From the NCBI RefSeq assembly GCF_002150035.1, contig NZ_NETS01000006.1, positions 248,001-312,000 of the forward strand: 64,000 nucleotides of DNA, in the 5' to 3' direction. Each line of letters begins with the position of its first letter. Positions within the stretch are counted from its first letter, which is position 1. Made by a program: the position numbers and the translations under genes. Below are positions 54,190 to 63,135 of this stretch, one piece after another. The notes below the pieces were generated by a model that was not told where the DNA came from, did not search any database, and was given only the letters and a program-made list of their open reading frames with translations. This DNA comes from Leptospira venezuelensis. GTDB taxonomy: Bacteria; Spirochaetota; Leptospiria; Leptospirales; Leptospiraceae.

Positions 54190-54233
54190 GCCTAACAATG
54201 TATGCAAGCTGCGCGAAGTAGCGACAGTTAGCC
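54190..54233 (-). other. attC-like site A
   Basis: Minus strand: GGCTAAC (R'', 54227-54233), five bases after the stop of the preceding gene, then TGTCG, a GC-rich middle, and TTGTTAGGC (R', 54190-54196) just before the next gene. The two ends are imperfect inverted repeats over about 44 bases, with ATGCAAGC in the middle. This is the clearest site of the array. Confidence 0.62.
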
Positions 54234-54238
54234 GACGT

Positions 54239-55165
54239 TTACTTAAAATATTGTCTTAATCCTGCTTTATATATTTCTGCGCTCCCGAAGTGACCTTTGC
54301 GAACTTCATCTATTTTCACTGAATGAACACTTCTATTACTATAGTCAAATACGACAGGGATCTTCATTTCTTCAAAAGTTTCAGTATCCTCAATCGTTAT
54401 AAAATAAGAATCGTTGTTAATTTGATCTATTCTCAATATTCTTCCGAATAGATCTTCATACTTCCTTCCAATTATTATTGCTAAAAAATCGTAGTATACT
54501 ATCGAAATTTCATCTCTTTCTTTCCAAGAGTCATGCCCATCGTCTAAATGCACTATATTTTCGGATAAACAAGTATATCTTGGTGATATCTTCCCATAAT
54601 TATAATACTTTGGACACATACCTTTAAATTTATTCAGAAACTCGTCATTATATATAAATTTTATATTGTTCGGGGTATTAACAAAGAAAGAAGTAAGCAA
54701 TGCTATTTGATTATTATAGCTTATAGTTAATAAAGTGCCCATCTTCAAATATTGAACTCTAGTAATCTTAACCTCTCCATTATATGGAATGTGAAACGTT
54801 GACTCCTTTGTACAATTTAGATTCTTATCATATTCGTAACAGGGTTTTAAGCCATTCACTTTTGAAACGACAACTGATTCACCAATTTGATATTTTCTTC
54901 TATTCTTAAATTTTTCAATGGTATTAGGTAATTTGATTCTACCAACCGTACGATTAAAAATTGCTGAAACTTGGCCCGAAAAAGTGGGGAGATGTTTTTC
55001 GACCAACAGAATATTTCCTTTTTCAATTTTCTCAGTCTTATCTGAAAAAATCTTAGGAATTATGAAGTTTATCGTTTCATAAGTATAATATTCTTCATAT
55101 TCGCTGCTGAATAAGGATTGATGGGGTAAAATCAGAAATATTGTGAATAATAAGGTTTTCTTCAT
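54239..55165 (-). CDS. Hypothetical secreted protein
   Basis: A 308-residue protein with a signal peptide (MKKTLLFTIFLILPHQSLFSS). The mature part is rich in beta strands, Tyr and Lys, with four or five Cys, likely disulfide bonded. No domain recognised. The stop is five bases from R'' of site A. Confidence 0.68.
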   Translation of the reverse strand: MKKTLLFTIFLILPHQSLFSSEYEEYYTYETINFIIPKIFSDKTEKIEKGNILLVEKHLPTFSGQVSAIFNRTVGRIKLPNTIEKFKNRRKYQIGESVVVSKVNGLKPCYEYDKNLNCTKESTFHIPYNGEVKITRVQYLKMGTLLTISYNNQIALLTSFFVNTPNNIKFIYNDEFLNKFKGMCPKYYNYGKISPRYTCLSENIVHLDDGHDSWKERDEISIVYYDFLAIIIGRKYEDLFGRILRIDQINNDSYFITIEDTETFEEMKIPVVFDYSNRSVHSVKIDEVRKGHFGSAEIYKAGLRQYFK

Positions 55166-55178
55166 TTTTTAATATTTC

Positions 55179-55185
55179 ACCTAAC
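55179..55185 (-). other. R'-type half-site
   Basis: ACCTAAC (minus GTTAGGT, matching GTTRRRY), followed by TACCAAG as in other left halves. It lies 14 bases before the start of the 54239-55165 gene. No matching R'' is visible near the 55209 stop. Confidence 0.35.
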
Positions 55186-55208
55186 TACCAAGAAGGTATT
55201 CCTATTTT

Positions 55209-56054
55209 TTAACACCCAGTAGTTTCATGGACTGAAACGGGAACTACAAAGAAATCATTTTCCTTTTCTGAAGAAAGATATAAATGTTGCTCAGATACAT
55301 TATAATGATTCTTTAAATCAAATATGAAATCTAATTCTCCGTCTCCATCTATATCACCTACTAAAATGAGCGTCGGTATTTCAAATCGTTCTTCCTGAGT
55401 ATCGATGATCATTTCATCATCATTTTTTCTTAGCACCAATTTATAATTTCTTATCTTGTCTGAATCGACACGAAGCCCACTCGATTTGAGAACATAGTTG
55501 TCCTTTCCAAAAGAAAATTTGTATTGTTTTCCTAATTCAATAGAAGAAGGAATGCTCTTCTTATTTACTGCAAAATTTCCATCTTTAAATGGAATTCCTT
55601 TAACAAGGACAATCGGGGTGCCTTTTGCGGATACTTGATACCCAGTTTTTACATTCTCATTCTCATCTATGATGGCATCGTAAGCTCTTTTCACATTGAT
55701 TTGTATAAGTTCGCGAGAATAAAAAATATTTCGATTGTAAATCGCAATCCAATCTTTTTGATCATTCGGATCAAATGGCAATTCGCCACCATGATATAAA
55801 AATGGAGATGAAAACACAACTCTGGGTATACATTTTACTAGTCCAGAAAATATCCAACCATCTGATATTTTTAGCCAATTCCCTTCGATTAATTTACTTC
55901 TTATCTCTATCTTCGATATTTCTGAAGTGTCATTTTCTTCTATGTGAATCAAAGAAGACTCTACTATCTTACGAACTATTTTCCCTTTTTGACTTGGGAC
56001 AGACCGAACTAAAACATCAGGATAGATTGTAAAACATGAATCCTTTGGTTCCAA
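55209..56054 (-). CDS. SH3b-like hypothetical protein, possible 5' frameshift
   Basis: A 281-residue protein. DVLVRSVPSQKGKIVRKI followed by EGNWLKISDGWIFSGLV is an SH3b-type domain (about residues 9-75). The rest is beta-rich with DIDGDGELDFIF, an FG-GAP/EF-hand-like loop. The only start in frame is a TTG at 56054. Just upstream in another frame an ATG begins MKTRKVKNLFLTISL, a good signal-peptide start, so a frameshift in the signal region is possible. The exported nature is inferred from the domains. Confidence 0.62.
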   Translation of the reverse strand: MEPKDSCFTIYPDVLVRSVPSQKGKIVRKIVESSLIHIEENDTSEISKIEIRSKLIEGNWLKISDGWIFSGLVKCIPRVVFSSPFLYHGGELPFDPNDQKDWIAIYNRNIFYSRELIQINVKRAYDAIIDENENVKTGYQVSAKGTPIVLVKGIPFKDGNFAVNKKSIPSSIELGKQYKFSFGKDNYVLKSSGLRVDSDKIRNYKLVLRKNDDEMIIDTQEERFEIPTLILVGDIDGDGELDFIFDLKNHYNVSEQHLYLSSEKENDFFVVPVSVHETTGC

Positions 56055-56235
56055 ACTTTTAAGGTCTTGCGTAAAGAAATAGTAAGAAATAGATTTTTTA
56101 CTTTTCGAGTTTTCATAGTTATCGATCGTTCTTTCTGTTAATGCAAAATATTATTACAATAATCTTTTCAGCGACTTATTCAATTTATCGAATGAAAAGT
56201 AAAAACAGACAACTTTTTAAACCCGGTTACCAACA

Positions 56236-56242
56236 GTTAAGG
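56236..56242 (-). other. attC-like R'' half-site
   Basis: Plus CAACAGTTAAGGCGTT matches the right-half consensus CGACAGTTA(N)GCGTT seen at the better sites; minus CCTTAAC then TGTTGG. It is 37 bases after the stop at 56280. The partner R' half is not evident. Confidence 0.35.
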
Positions 56243-56279
56243 CGTTCCGACGCTTGGACACTATAACTAAAATTCTTTC

Positions 56280-56567
56280 TTAATAATATCGATATGGAAG
56301 TGTGACTGAAGTATTATCTGCGTACGTGAACGCAATTGATCCAAATTTAAGAATAGCTCCTGTAGGACAGCCCTTACTTTTATCTATAGAAATATCGTTT
56401 TCCGTTCGAAAAAAGAATAATGACTTGTGTACGCGATAATTGATTTCTTTCGATTTCAGATTACATTCCGCGACAATTTCAACGTCCTCTTTGTCAATCT
56501 TAACTACAGTGAAAAATAGAGTAACTAATAATGAAATTGTTAATATGATGATCTTTCTTTTATTCAT
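56280..56567 (-). CDS. Small hypothetical membrane-anchored protein
   Basis: A 95-residue protein with an N-terminal membrane anchor (IIILTISLLVTLFFTVV). The rest is a short soluble domain with two Cys. Not recognised. Confidence 0.6.
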   Translation of the reverse strand: MNKRKIIILTISLLVTLFFTVVKIDKEDVEIVAECNLKSKEINYRVHKSLFFFRTENDISIDKSKGCPTGAILKFGSIAFTYADNTSVTLPYRYY

Positions 56568-56597
56568 TTTTTCCTCAAATAATTTTTCAGTTATAGA

Positions 56598-56642
56598 GTC
56601 TAACGAACAAGGCTTGATTCATATTGTTGCAATCAGTCTTTT
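56598..56642 (-). other. Possible attC-like site
   Basis: GTCTAAC (56598-56604; minus GTTAGAC, R'-type) followed by GAACAAGGCTTG, similar to the left halves at 58.2 and 59.8 kb. The R'' half near the stop at 56633 is degenerate. Confidence 0.4.
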
Positions 56643-57211
56643 TCGTTCAATAGTGAGTGAATCTTATTTAGCAAAGAAATTCCAAGTTTTGTTCTCCTCT
56701 CGCCTTCCCTAAAGCGAATAAAATTGAAAAAGGCACTTTTTAATTCAAATCTTTTCAATTCTTCATCCAATATTTTCTGAATCTTTGCTTTGTTAGAATG
56801 ATAGCAAGAAATCTTAGATTGAGTATCACGAAAATAAGATTCATACAGATCAAATGACCTTTGTAATAATATTCTGAGATCTACCATTGTTAATTCTTCA
56901 AAAGCACAATAGAATCTGCGAAAGGGAATTTGAATTGAAAAATCATCCTCCCAATCGGATAGCTCAATTGCATTTGGTACAATATCCGAATTCAATTTAA
57001 TATTTACTTCAGAGTATAAAAGAAGATCTATTAGCTGTTGATACTTTCCTGCAAAAGCATCTAACAGCTCTATTGTAATTGAATAGCATGCTTTTATATT
57101 AAGATCAAAAATTCTCTCTCTAGGACCGGCTAAAAATCGCAAGAATAGATTGTTGTCCGATAGATTTACCGAAAAAAATTCCCCATTTTCTATTTCTATT
57201 CTATTATTCAT
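56633..57211 (-). CDS. Hypothetical protein
   Basis: A 192-residue soluble protein, rich in aromatic and acidic residues. I chose the ATG at 57211; an in-frame start at 57253 would place the N-terminus across attC-like sequence. No domain recognised. Confidence 0.62.
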   Translation of the reverse strand: MNNRIEIENGEFFSVNLSDNNLFLRFLAGPRERIFDLNIKACYSITIELLDAFAGKYQQLIDLLLYSEVNIKLNSDIVPNAIELSDWEDDFSIQIPFRRFYCAFEELTMVDLRILLQRSFDLYESYFRDTQSKISCYHSNKAKIQKILDEELKRFELKSAFFNFIRFREGERRTKLGISLLNKIHSLLNEKD

Positions 57212-57235
57212 ATAAAATATTTTAGTCAAACTTTC

Positions 57236-57294
57236 GGCTAAGACGTAAGACATTCCTATAATAGCAACAACGCAGAAGTACCGACAGTAGTGGA
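57236..57294 (-). other. attC-like site
   Basis: Minus strand: CCACTACTGTCGGTAC near the stop at 57315, a middle of about 40 bases, then GTCTTAGCC (57236-57244) before the next gene. The TGTCGGT element is shared with sites at 61.4 and 62.2 kb. Confidence 0.5.
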
Positions 57295-57314
57295 AAGATT
57301 CTTTTTGAGTCTAC

Positions 57315-58130
57315 TTAGATCGTTTGCCGATCTAGTTGAGACAAATTTTTCCAATTATTGAGCAGAAGAACGCCAATGGCAAATAAAACTATTAAGAAAC
57401 CAGTAATATTCATTATGCTTGTATCGACAAAGTCCGATGTAAACACAATGTCTATTGTGCCATGAAATATAGCGACGATGAGTATACTTCCTCGTGTAGA
57501 ATTAAAAAGCCAAGTCAAAAGTATTGCACCAGTCAATAAGGACATTAACCAGCCAATAATGCCGAAGATCCCCATTTCAACATAACCGGGTCGATAGAAA
57601 AAAAGAGGAATATGCCAAACAGCCCAACCTATGGTTAAAATCATCGTTGAAGTAAGTGCTTGAAAACGCTTTTGTAATTTCGGTAAAGCATAACCCCTCC
57701 AACCGATTTCTTCTCCGAAACCGAAGGTAAAAATATTATAAAGAGAGAATAAAACGAAATTGAAATTTGGAAACTCTCTACTTATTCCGATTCCTACCAA
57801 GTTCACCTCGGATGAGATGATATACTTTGCAAGAACGGCCAGTGCGAGAAGAATAAACGGGCTGAGGATAGCAACAATATACCAGATAAAATTAAATTTC
57901 CATATGAACATTTTCGAGAATAAGCTTTTTACACCAGCAAATCCTTGATCAACCATACTAACAATGAATGCGGCAGAGACTGGTCCAATTGCACCAAACG
58001 CATGGTGAAAAGGAAATATTGGCAAAAAATTGATTCCAAATTTTGGCAAATATAAAGGGAGCCAAATCGTCCATGAGATAAAATAGCTTAAGAAGAAGAA
58101 CAAAAATATTGATTTAATATAATCTTTCAT
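57315..58130 (-). CDS. CPBP-family intramembrane endopeptidase
   Basis: A 271-residue protein with six to eight membrane segments. GEEIGWRGYALPKLQ gives the EExxxR motif, and a conserved His-containing helix (VWHIPLFFY) and later AIFHGTIDIVF follow, the three CAAX protease and bacteriocin-processing (CPBP) motifs. The ATG at 58130 is chosen over an in-frame start at 58172. It may process or protect against membrane peptides. Confidence 0.85.
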   Translation of the reverse strand: MKDYIKSIFLFFFLSYFISWTIWLPLYLPKFGINFLPIFPFHHAFGAIGPVSAAFIVSMVDQGFAGVKSLFSKMFIWKFNFIWYIVAILSPFILLALAVLAKYIISSEVNLVGIGISREFPNFNFVLFSLYNIFTFGFGEEIGWRGYALPKLQKRFQALTSTMILTIGWAVWHIPLFFYRPGYVEMGIFGIIGWLMSLLTGAILLTWLFNSTRGSILIVAIFHGTIDIVFTSDFVDTSIMNITGFLIVLFAIGVLLLNNWKNLSQLDRQTI

Positions 58131-58178
58131 ACATAGATTTAGATAAATACTATAAAGAATAAAGTCGAACAAAATTTC

Positions 58179-58213
58179 GGCTAACGACCAAGCGGTTTCG
58201 ACGTTTGTTATGT
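58179..58213 (-). other. attC-like half-site region
   Basis: GGCTAAC (58179-58185; minus GTTAGCC) then GACCAAGCGG, with GTTATGT (58207-58213) 21 bases on. The left half matches the others well; the spacing to the right half is too short for a full site. Confidence 0.4.
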
Positions 58214-58294
58214 ATCACATCTCATTTCAGGCAAAGGGAAGCTCAATTTAGATATTTTGTAACGTCTACACTTAATTCTTCTAACGCAAAGTGC

Positions 58295-59017
58295 TTATAC
58301 AGATAATCTAAATAATCTAATTGTAAATAGTATCATCCATAACATTAATAATAAACCTCCCGGTACTGCGAGCAATGTTGCTATACTCTCAACACCGAAA
58401 TTTAAGTTTATCAGTAGAATATAGACTAACATAACGATACTTCCAACTATTCCTATCCATGCATTTAATTTTCCAAATATTCCACTTTTCAGCATCGCTA
58501 TTGACATTAATACGTTTGCTATTGTTGGAATGGAAAACCCTAAAAATACTGCCGGGCTCCCATGTCTCCCCTGCGCAAGCAGTGCTTCGCCAGCTACCGA
58601 ATATAATAGTCTTTGTGACTCATTCGTAGTATCAAAATATTTCTCACTTAATTCTAACATAGATAACGCGACATTAGCTGATACCAAAATACTACTTCCA
58701 AATGTAAAAAGAATAAAAGCAAATAAACTCAATGCATACTCTTTCTCTCTTTGTACAACAAATAAGGTGAAGTACGATGGAAGTAATAAAATTTGAACAA
58801 TCACATTCAATAAATCGAGATTGTATAAACCTAAAAATACATTTGAATGCAATTCATGAAATCTTTCTATCGCCGTTTGAGGGAATTTTAATAAACTCCC
58901 TCCGATAGTTATTCCGGCAACAACATCTATTGATATTCCAAGCAATGCAATTATTGTAAAAATAGCCCCAAATAAGAATACACTATTGGAATGATGCCTA
59001 ACTAATTCTTTTTCCAT
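58295..59017 (-). CDS. Hypothetical polytopic membrane protein (DUF4386-like)
   Basis: A 240-residue protein with seven hydrophobic segments. YNLDLLNVIVQILLLPSYFTLF and GxxGSIVMLVYILL resemble DUF4386 proteins, of unknown function. The ATG at 59017 is preferred over a TTG at 59026. Confidence 0.68.
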   Translation of the reverse strand: MEKELVRHHSNSVFLFGAIFTIIALLGISIDVVAGITIGGSLLKFPQTAIERFHELHSNVFLGLYNLDLLNVIVQILLLPSYFTLFVVQREKEYALSLFAFILFTFGSSILVSANVALSMLELSEKYFDTTNESQRLLYSVAGEALLAQGRHGSPAVFLGFSIPTIANVLMSIAMLKSGIFGKLNAWIGIVGSIVMLVYILLINLNFGVESIATLLAVPGGLLLMLWMILFTIRLFRLSV

Positions 59018-59091
59018 ATAACCCAATAGATCTTCATTCTTTATGATACAATTGCGCCTTGTCTTGCGCAGGAAGGCTAAAATTCTGCTTT

Positions 59092-59799
59092 TTATTTACC
59101 TACTTCATCAAGAAAGCTGAACACTTTAGATAACTTACAAAAAGGTAAACTTGCAAAAAAGAGAAATTTATTTTCGTTATTCGCCGTTCCATATAAACAC
59201 ACCATACCAAACGGAGCACCAACTGAATGAATTGTTCCGGCTATTAAATCATACGAAAAAGCAAATGGATACCATACCATATTAACATTTTTACGATTAC
59301 TAAAATATATACTACTAATACTAATATGCGAATTTATATCATCCACTGTGATATCCTGTAGTCTGTAATATTTGAACTTAATTTCTTTATCCACAAGTGT
59401 CGGAATTTCTATATTTATATGAGCATATTCATATCTATTTTTATTCCAAATATTTTGATTTATCTCTTTAAATACTGCCATTCTACTTTTGATTAAAGGA
59501 TCACATTCTGAAAAAATAATACCTGTCGGCCAAGGATAATCTCCCAATTCAACTTTTCCTGGAGGAACTCTAATAACTCCGCAAACATTGTTAATTAGTT
59601 TCAAATCCTTTTCAATATCTGCTTCAACGATTAACGTATTCTTCGCAGATTGCTTTAACGAAATCAAATTGATAATTCGGTAATTGATTTCAGGTTGAAT
59701 GATCGACTTTTTGACGGTACGCGTCATACCAAAATTATAGCAAGAAACTAAGGAAACAGCGACAAACATGATTAATATAAGTTGTGTTGAAAATCTCAT
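59092..59799 (-). CDS. Hypothetical lipoprotein
   Basis: A 235-residue protein. The N-terminus MRFSTQLILIMFVAVSLVSC ends in a lipobox (LVSC). The mature part is beta-rich without a known domain. Starts 22 bases after the R' half at 59822-59828. Confidence 0.75.
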   Translation of the reverse strand: MRFSTQLILIMFVAVSLVSCYNFGMTRTVKKSIIQPEINYRIINLISLKQSAKNTLIVEADIEKDLKLINNVCGVIRVPPGKVELGDYPWPTGIIFSECDPLIKSRMAVFKEINQNIWNKNRYEYAHINIEIPTLVDKEIKFKYYRLQDITVDDINSHISISSIYFSNRKNVNMVWYPFAFSYDLIAGTIHSVGAPFGMVCLYGTANNENKFLFFASLPFCKLSKVFSFLDEVGK

Positions 59800-59821
59800 A
59801 ATTAGGTCATTTATCTACTGT

Positions 59822-59929
59822 GTATAACGTCCAAGACTTGGCAATGTTTGCGATAAAACGAATTAGCAAATGCGAAACAAAAGTTGTGAAATGATCTCGA
59901 AACGACGCGGACGTGCAAGCAATTAGGCG
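59822..59929 (-). other. attC-like site D
   Basis: Plus strand begins GTATAAC (59822-59828) and ends with AATTAGGCGACGTTGG (59921 onward). On the minus strand this is CGCCTAATT near the stop at 59938, then TGCTTGCACGTCC, and a final CGTTATAC before the next gene. The length of about 108 bases is within the range known for attC sites. Confidence 0.55.
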
Positions 59930-59937
59930 ACGTTGGT

Positions 59938-60513
59938 TTATTTAAAAGAGTTAAAATGCCATTGAGCACATGAATTATCTTTAGCATTAAGATCGTAAGT
60001 GGGTTCACAAACTGGTGATCCGGAAATTGCTTTTTCAATTAATTCCTTATTTTCCTTTATATATGCATTTTTCGATCTATACGCTTTGAATATTAATTTA
60101 CCGTTCAGAAAATAGATTATCGCATAATTTTCCATCAGGTTCTTATATAATGCTATCTTATTAGATTTCGAATAAATAGTTGGATGCCCATGAATCATAT
60201 AATACCTATTTGTATACGATTCTAAAATATTCTTATCGACTTCATTTTCATTGATACCATAAGAAAGCAATAATGGCTTATTTAATTCCAATTCTAATTT
60301 TACAACCTTGTCATCCAAATCAAGTGTATACTGAAGAACTCTCGATCCTTTAGTACATGTTAATACATCTTTCATGTCTTCAGAACAATTCTCATACTTT
60401 ATTAAATATGTTCTTGGAGCATTAAGTCCCGCGGAGTTCAGCGGTCCAAAATCCGGATGAACCTGGGAGAAAATCGCAATGGGGAAACAAAATAAAAATA
60501 TAAATAACTTCAT
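59938..60513 (-). CDS. Hypothetical secreted protein
   Basis: A 191-residue protein with a signal peptide (MKLFIFLFCFPIAIFS). Four Cys in the mature part. No domain recognised. The stop is eight bases from R'' of site D. Confidence 0.7.
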   Translation of the reverse strand: MKLFIFLFCFPIAIFSQVHPDFGPLNSAGLNAPRTYLIKYENCSEDMKDVLTCTKGSRVLQYTLDLDDKVVKLELELNKPLLLSYGINENEVDKNILESYTNRYYMIHGHPTIYSKSNKIALYKNLMENYAIIYFLNGKLIFKAYRSKNAYIKENKELIEKAISGSPVCEPTYDLNAKDNSCAQWHFNSFK

Positions 60514-60572
60514 CTGCCTATCCTTTTATGGAAAATGTAATCAATCAAAGCTGTACGCTGCAAAGTGGATAT

Positions 60573-61337
60573 TTATTTTATATAACCACCAAAAATCCAG
60601 ACTCTGCTAGTATATTTATCTGAGACGGAGCAAGAAGCATACCAATCGAGATCTTGTTGAGCGAAATACCAATAATCTTCTATGTTATTAATTCTCTCTT
60701 TCTCCATAGACCTAGCATATAAGAGCAATTCTTGACCTTTAGGAAAATAAGGGATTTCGCGATAGCCATCGTCAGGACCTTGAGAACAATTGTAACTTTT
60801 AGATTTTATCGAAGGCTTTTCTCTTATCATTATATTAGTTGTAGCAACCACTTTACGAGGTTCAATAATCATCGATTCAGTATCTTTAATCTTGATAATT
60901 GTTCCGACTGGTTTTGGGTTTCCATAATAAGTAGATTGTCCACATCTTAACGATTCTGAATAGAAAGGATCTGGAGATTCTGGAATTAATTTACATAATT
61001 TCTTTTCAACAAACTTCTCAACAGGACATGAAGGATTTCTCTTTGCATTTAAAGTCAAAATTCCATTTACTAAAGTATACTTTCCCGAATTAATTATTCC
61101 GCATCCTTCACCTACAAATTCTTCGGTATAGCTCCCATCTTCCTTAAATACCATAAGATTTCCGTATGTGAAAAGCCTGCCGTAATTGGACCAATCATTC
61201 TTAATTAGCTTATCTTTCGTCAAAATACTGAACGCAATATTTGGCTCTTCCTTTGGTATACTTTTATTCCTAAGACTAATTTCGTCTTTTGCACAATTAC
61301 ATAAGCACAAAATGATAATTAGCATAAGTTTTCTCAT
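60573..61337 (-). CDS. Lipoprotein with SH3b-like region
   Basis: A 254-residue protein. The N-terminus MRKLMLIIILCLCNCAKDE carries a lipobox-like end (LCNC). In the C-terminal half, TTNIMIREKPSIKSKSYNC looks like the start of an SH3b domain, ending with WYFAQQDLDWYASCSV. SH3b domains bind peptides or cell wall. RBS GAGGA 11 bases before the ATG. Confidence 0.75.
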   Translation of the reverse strand: MRKLMLIIILCLCNCAKDEISLRNKSIPKEEPNIAFSILTKDKLIKNDWSNYGRLFTYGNLMVFKEDGSYTEEFVGEGCGIINSGKYTLVNGILTLNAKRNPSCPVEKFVEKKLCKLIPESPDPFYSESLRCGQSTYYGNPKPVGTIIKIKDTESMIIEPRKVVATTNIMIREKPSIKSKSYNCSQGPDDGYREIPYFPKGQELLLYARSMEKERINNIEDYWYFAQQDLDWYASCSVSDKYTSRVWIFGGYIK

Positions 61338-61387
61338 GCGTTTTTAATTCCTCATCTTTGAGAATATCAACCAAGATGTTCTGATGT

Positions 61388-61431
61388 CCTCAACGGCTCA
61401 AGCTCGAGCATGCAAGCACCGACAGTTATGC
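61388..61431 (-). other. attC-like site B
   Basis: Minus strand: GCATAAC (R'', 61425-61431) overlaps the stop codon TAA (61426-61428) of the MtfA-like gene, followed by TGTCGGTGCTTGCATG, and CCGTTGAGG (61388-61396) at the other end. The 44-base layout and the embedded stop are the classic cassette arrangement. Confidence 0.62.
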
Positions 61432-62169
61432 GTTGGTCAAAAGTTTCTCAGGGTATTCTTTATAAAAGTTGTTTAATACACCGAATACTTGGGGTTTCTT
61501 AGTTAATAAATCATCTGGCTTTTCAAAATATAGTTCTGAAAGGTAAGCGAAAAGTTCAGTCTCATCCCCAATATAGCCCAATGAATCAAAGACTTCCCTC
61601 TTTATTTCTGGGAAATTATTAATTAATAATTTTATCCAACTTTGATAGAAACTTTCACTTTCTAATCGAGGAATTCCATTAAAATTCCCGGAAGATAAAT
61701 CAATAACATGTGTAAATTCATGAGTAACTACACAATCACCATCTTCCGGATTTTTGAACCCTCTTTCAACTGCCCGCCAGGATAATCCAACCATACCTTG
61801 ATCTCCGGTAACACCATCGACAAAGCTTGAAAATTCTTCTGTTTTAAAGGCTGAAGGAAATACGACAATCGTATGTATTGAATCGAAATGATGCAAACCG
61901 ATATTTTTTATCAATCTTACGGCTAAACAGGAAATGGTATATTCATGCGACTTACTAATTTGAAAACCATTAGCACCAATAAATTTTTTGGATATTACGA
62001 AATGCTGAATAAGAGCGTTAATTCTCTTTCTTTCAACATTATTTAACCTATTATAATAATCTATTTCCTTATCTAGAAAAGTTACCCAAATTTTTGGAAG
62101 ATTAATAAAATAGACGTAAGGACGAAGCAATACTCTTCTAATGAATCCGAGAAAATAATTTGATTTCAT
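61426..62169 (-). CDS. MtfA-like (M90) zinc metallopeptidase
   Basis: A 247-residue soluble protein. HEFTH (residues 150-154) is the zinc-binding motif. The surrounding FIGANGFQISKSHEYTISC, IVVFPSAF and DETELFAYLSELYFEKPDDL match MtfA, a cytoplasmic metallopeptidase linked to glucose regulation in enterobacteria. The second Glu ligand region is in the last motif. Its role in this array is unknown. The stop codon is part of attC-like site B. Confidence 0.78.
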   Translation of the reverse strand: MKSNYFLGFIRRVLLRPYVYFINLPKIWVTFLDKEIDYYNRLNNVERKRINALIQHFVISKKFIGANGFQISKSHEYTISCLAVRLIKNIGLHHFDSIHTIVVFPSAFKTEEFSSFVDGVTGDQGMVGLSWRAVERGFKNPEDGDCVVTHEFTHVIDLSSGNFNGIPRLESESFYQSWIKLLINNFPEIKREVFDSLGYIGDETELFAYLSELYFEKPDDLLTKKPQVFGVLNNFYKEYPEKLLTNA

Positions 62170-62188
62170 ATAGTATTTTACAAGTTGC

Positions 62189-62278
62189 GTCTAACAATCA
62201 ATCCTTGGCGTCATTCGCAACAACATAAATTTGCTCATGCAAGTGCAGTCACAGACTCAGAAACACCGACAGTTAAAT
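62189..62278 (-). other. attC-like site C
   Basis: Plus strand begins GTCTAACAATCAATCCTTGG (62189 on) and ends with CACCGACAGTTAAAT. On the minus strand this is ATTTAACTGTCGG, 16 bases after the stop at 62295, and GTTAGAC before the next gene start at 62169. About 90 bases. An ATGCAAG element is in the middle. Confidence 0.58.
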
Positions 62279-62294
62279 AAAGTGCTCAAATCGA

Positions 62295-63014
62295 TCAGTT
62301 TGGTTCCGATCGAAAATAAAGTTTCTGCCACTCGCGAATAAGAAGTAGAACAAAAATTAAATATCCAATTACTAAGAACAAATTAAGAAACGAATATAGA
62401 GAAGAATTTGAATATTCCGGGTAAACTAATAACCTAATTAATTCAATCAAAACACTCAAAGCAGCTACGATAGCAATAATTTTAATCACAGATTTATTAA
62501 AGAAGAGAATCCTCAATTTATCAAAAAAAGCATCAAAGCTCCGCGACCCAATCACAACAACTAATCCTATGATGTAAAGAAATTCTGCTGTATTTCGAAA
62601 GATAACCAAAATAGGATCTCTTAAAATAGAGTACATTGCATCTACATTCTTTACGGACTCCATTCTACCAATAACAGAAGAATTAAGAATATATACTGAT
62701 GGAAGAAAAATAAATAATCCAAAGATAAATTGATATTTCATATTGAGCCAAAAGAAATTTGAGAGCGAAATATCACCTTTATATTGACCGACTGAAGTCA
62801 AATCATAAAATATTCTAAACAATAAATATATATTATATATTATTAATGCTGCAAACGCCATAAAAATGATCGCAAAGAGAAATTTATAAATAGCGCTATC
62901 TTTTGTTAGTTCAAGAAGAGGCACTATAGACAATAGGACCGTTAAGGAAATACACAATTTCCATACTAATATATTCCGTATAATTTGATTAAGTAAATCA
63001 ACAAATAACTTCAT
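62295..63014 (-). CDS. Hypothetical membrane protein
   Basis: A 239-residue protein with five or six hydrophobic segments (about residues 17-34, 40-62, 92-112, 135-155, 168-190 and 205-228). No known domain. Confidence 0.7.
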   Translation of the reverse strand: MKLFVDLLNQIIRNILVWKLCISLTVLLSIVPLLELTKDSAIYKFLFAIIFMAFAALIIYNIYLLFRIFYDLTSVGQYKGDISLSNFFWLNMKYQFIFGLFIFLPSVYILNSSVIGRMESVKNVDAMYSILRDPILVIFRNTAEFLYIIGLVVVIGSRSFDAFFDKLRILFFNKSVIKIIAIVAALSVLIELIRLLVYPEYSNSSLYSFLNLFLVIGYLIFVLLLIREWQKLYFRSEPN

Positions 63015-63135
63015 TAAATTTCCTTTGATTAATAAATATCATTTTGCCAAAATTAAAGTTGAGAGCATTTCGTCCAGTGGCCAACGCTTGGCAACGCTCC
63101 GTAATTTCATAGGACTTGCTGCAAAATTGCCAACC

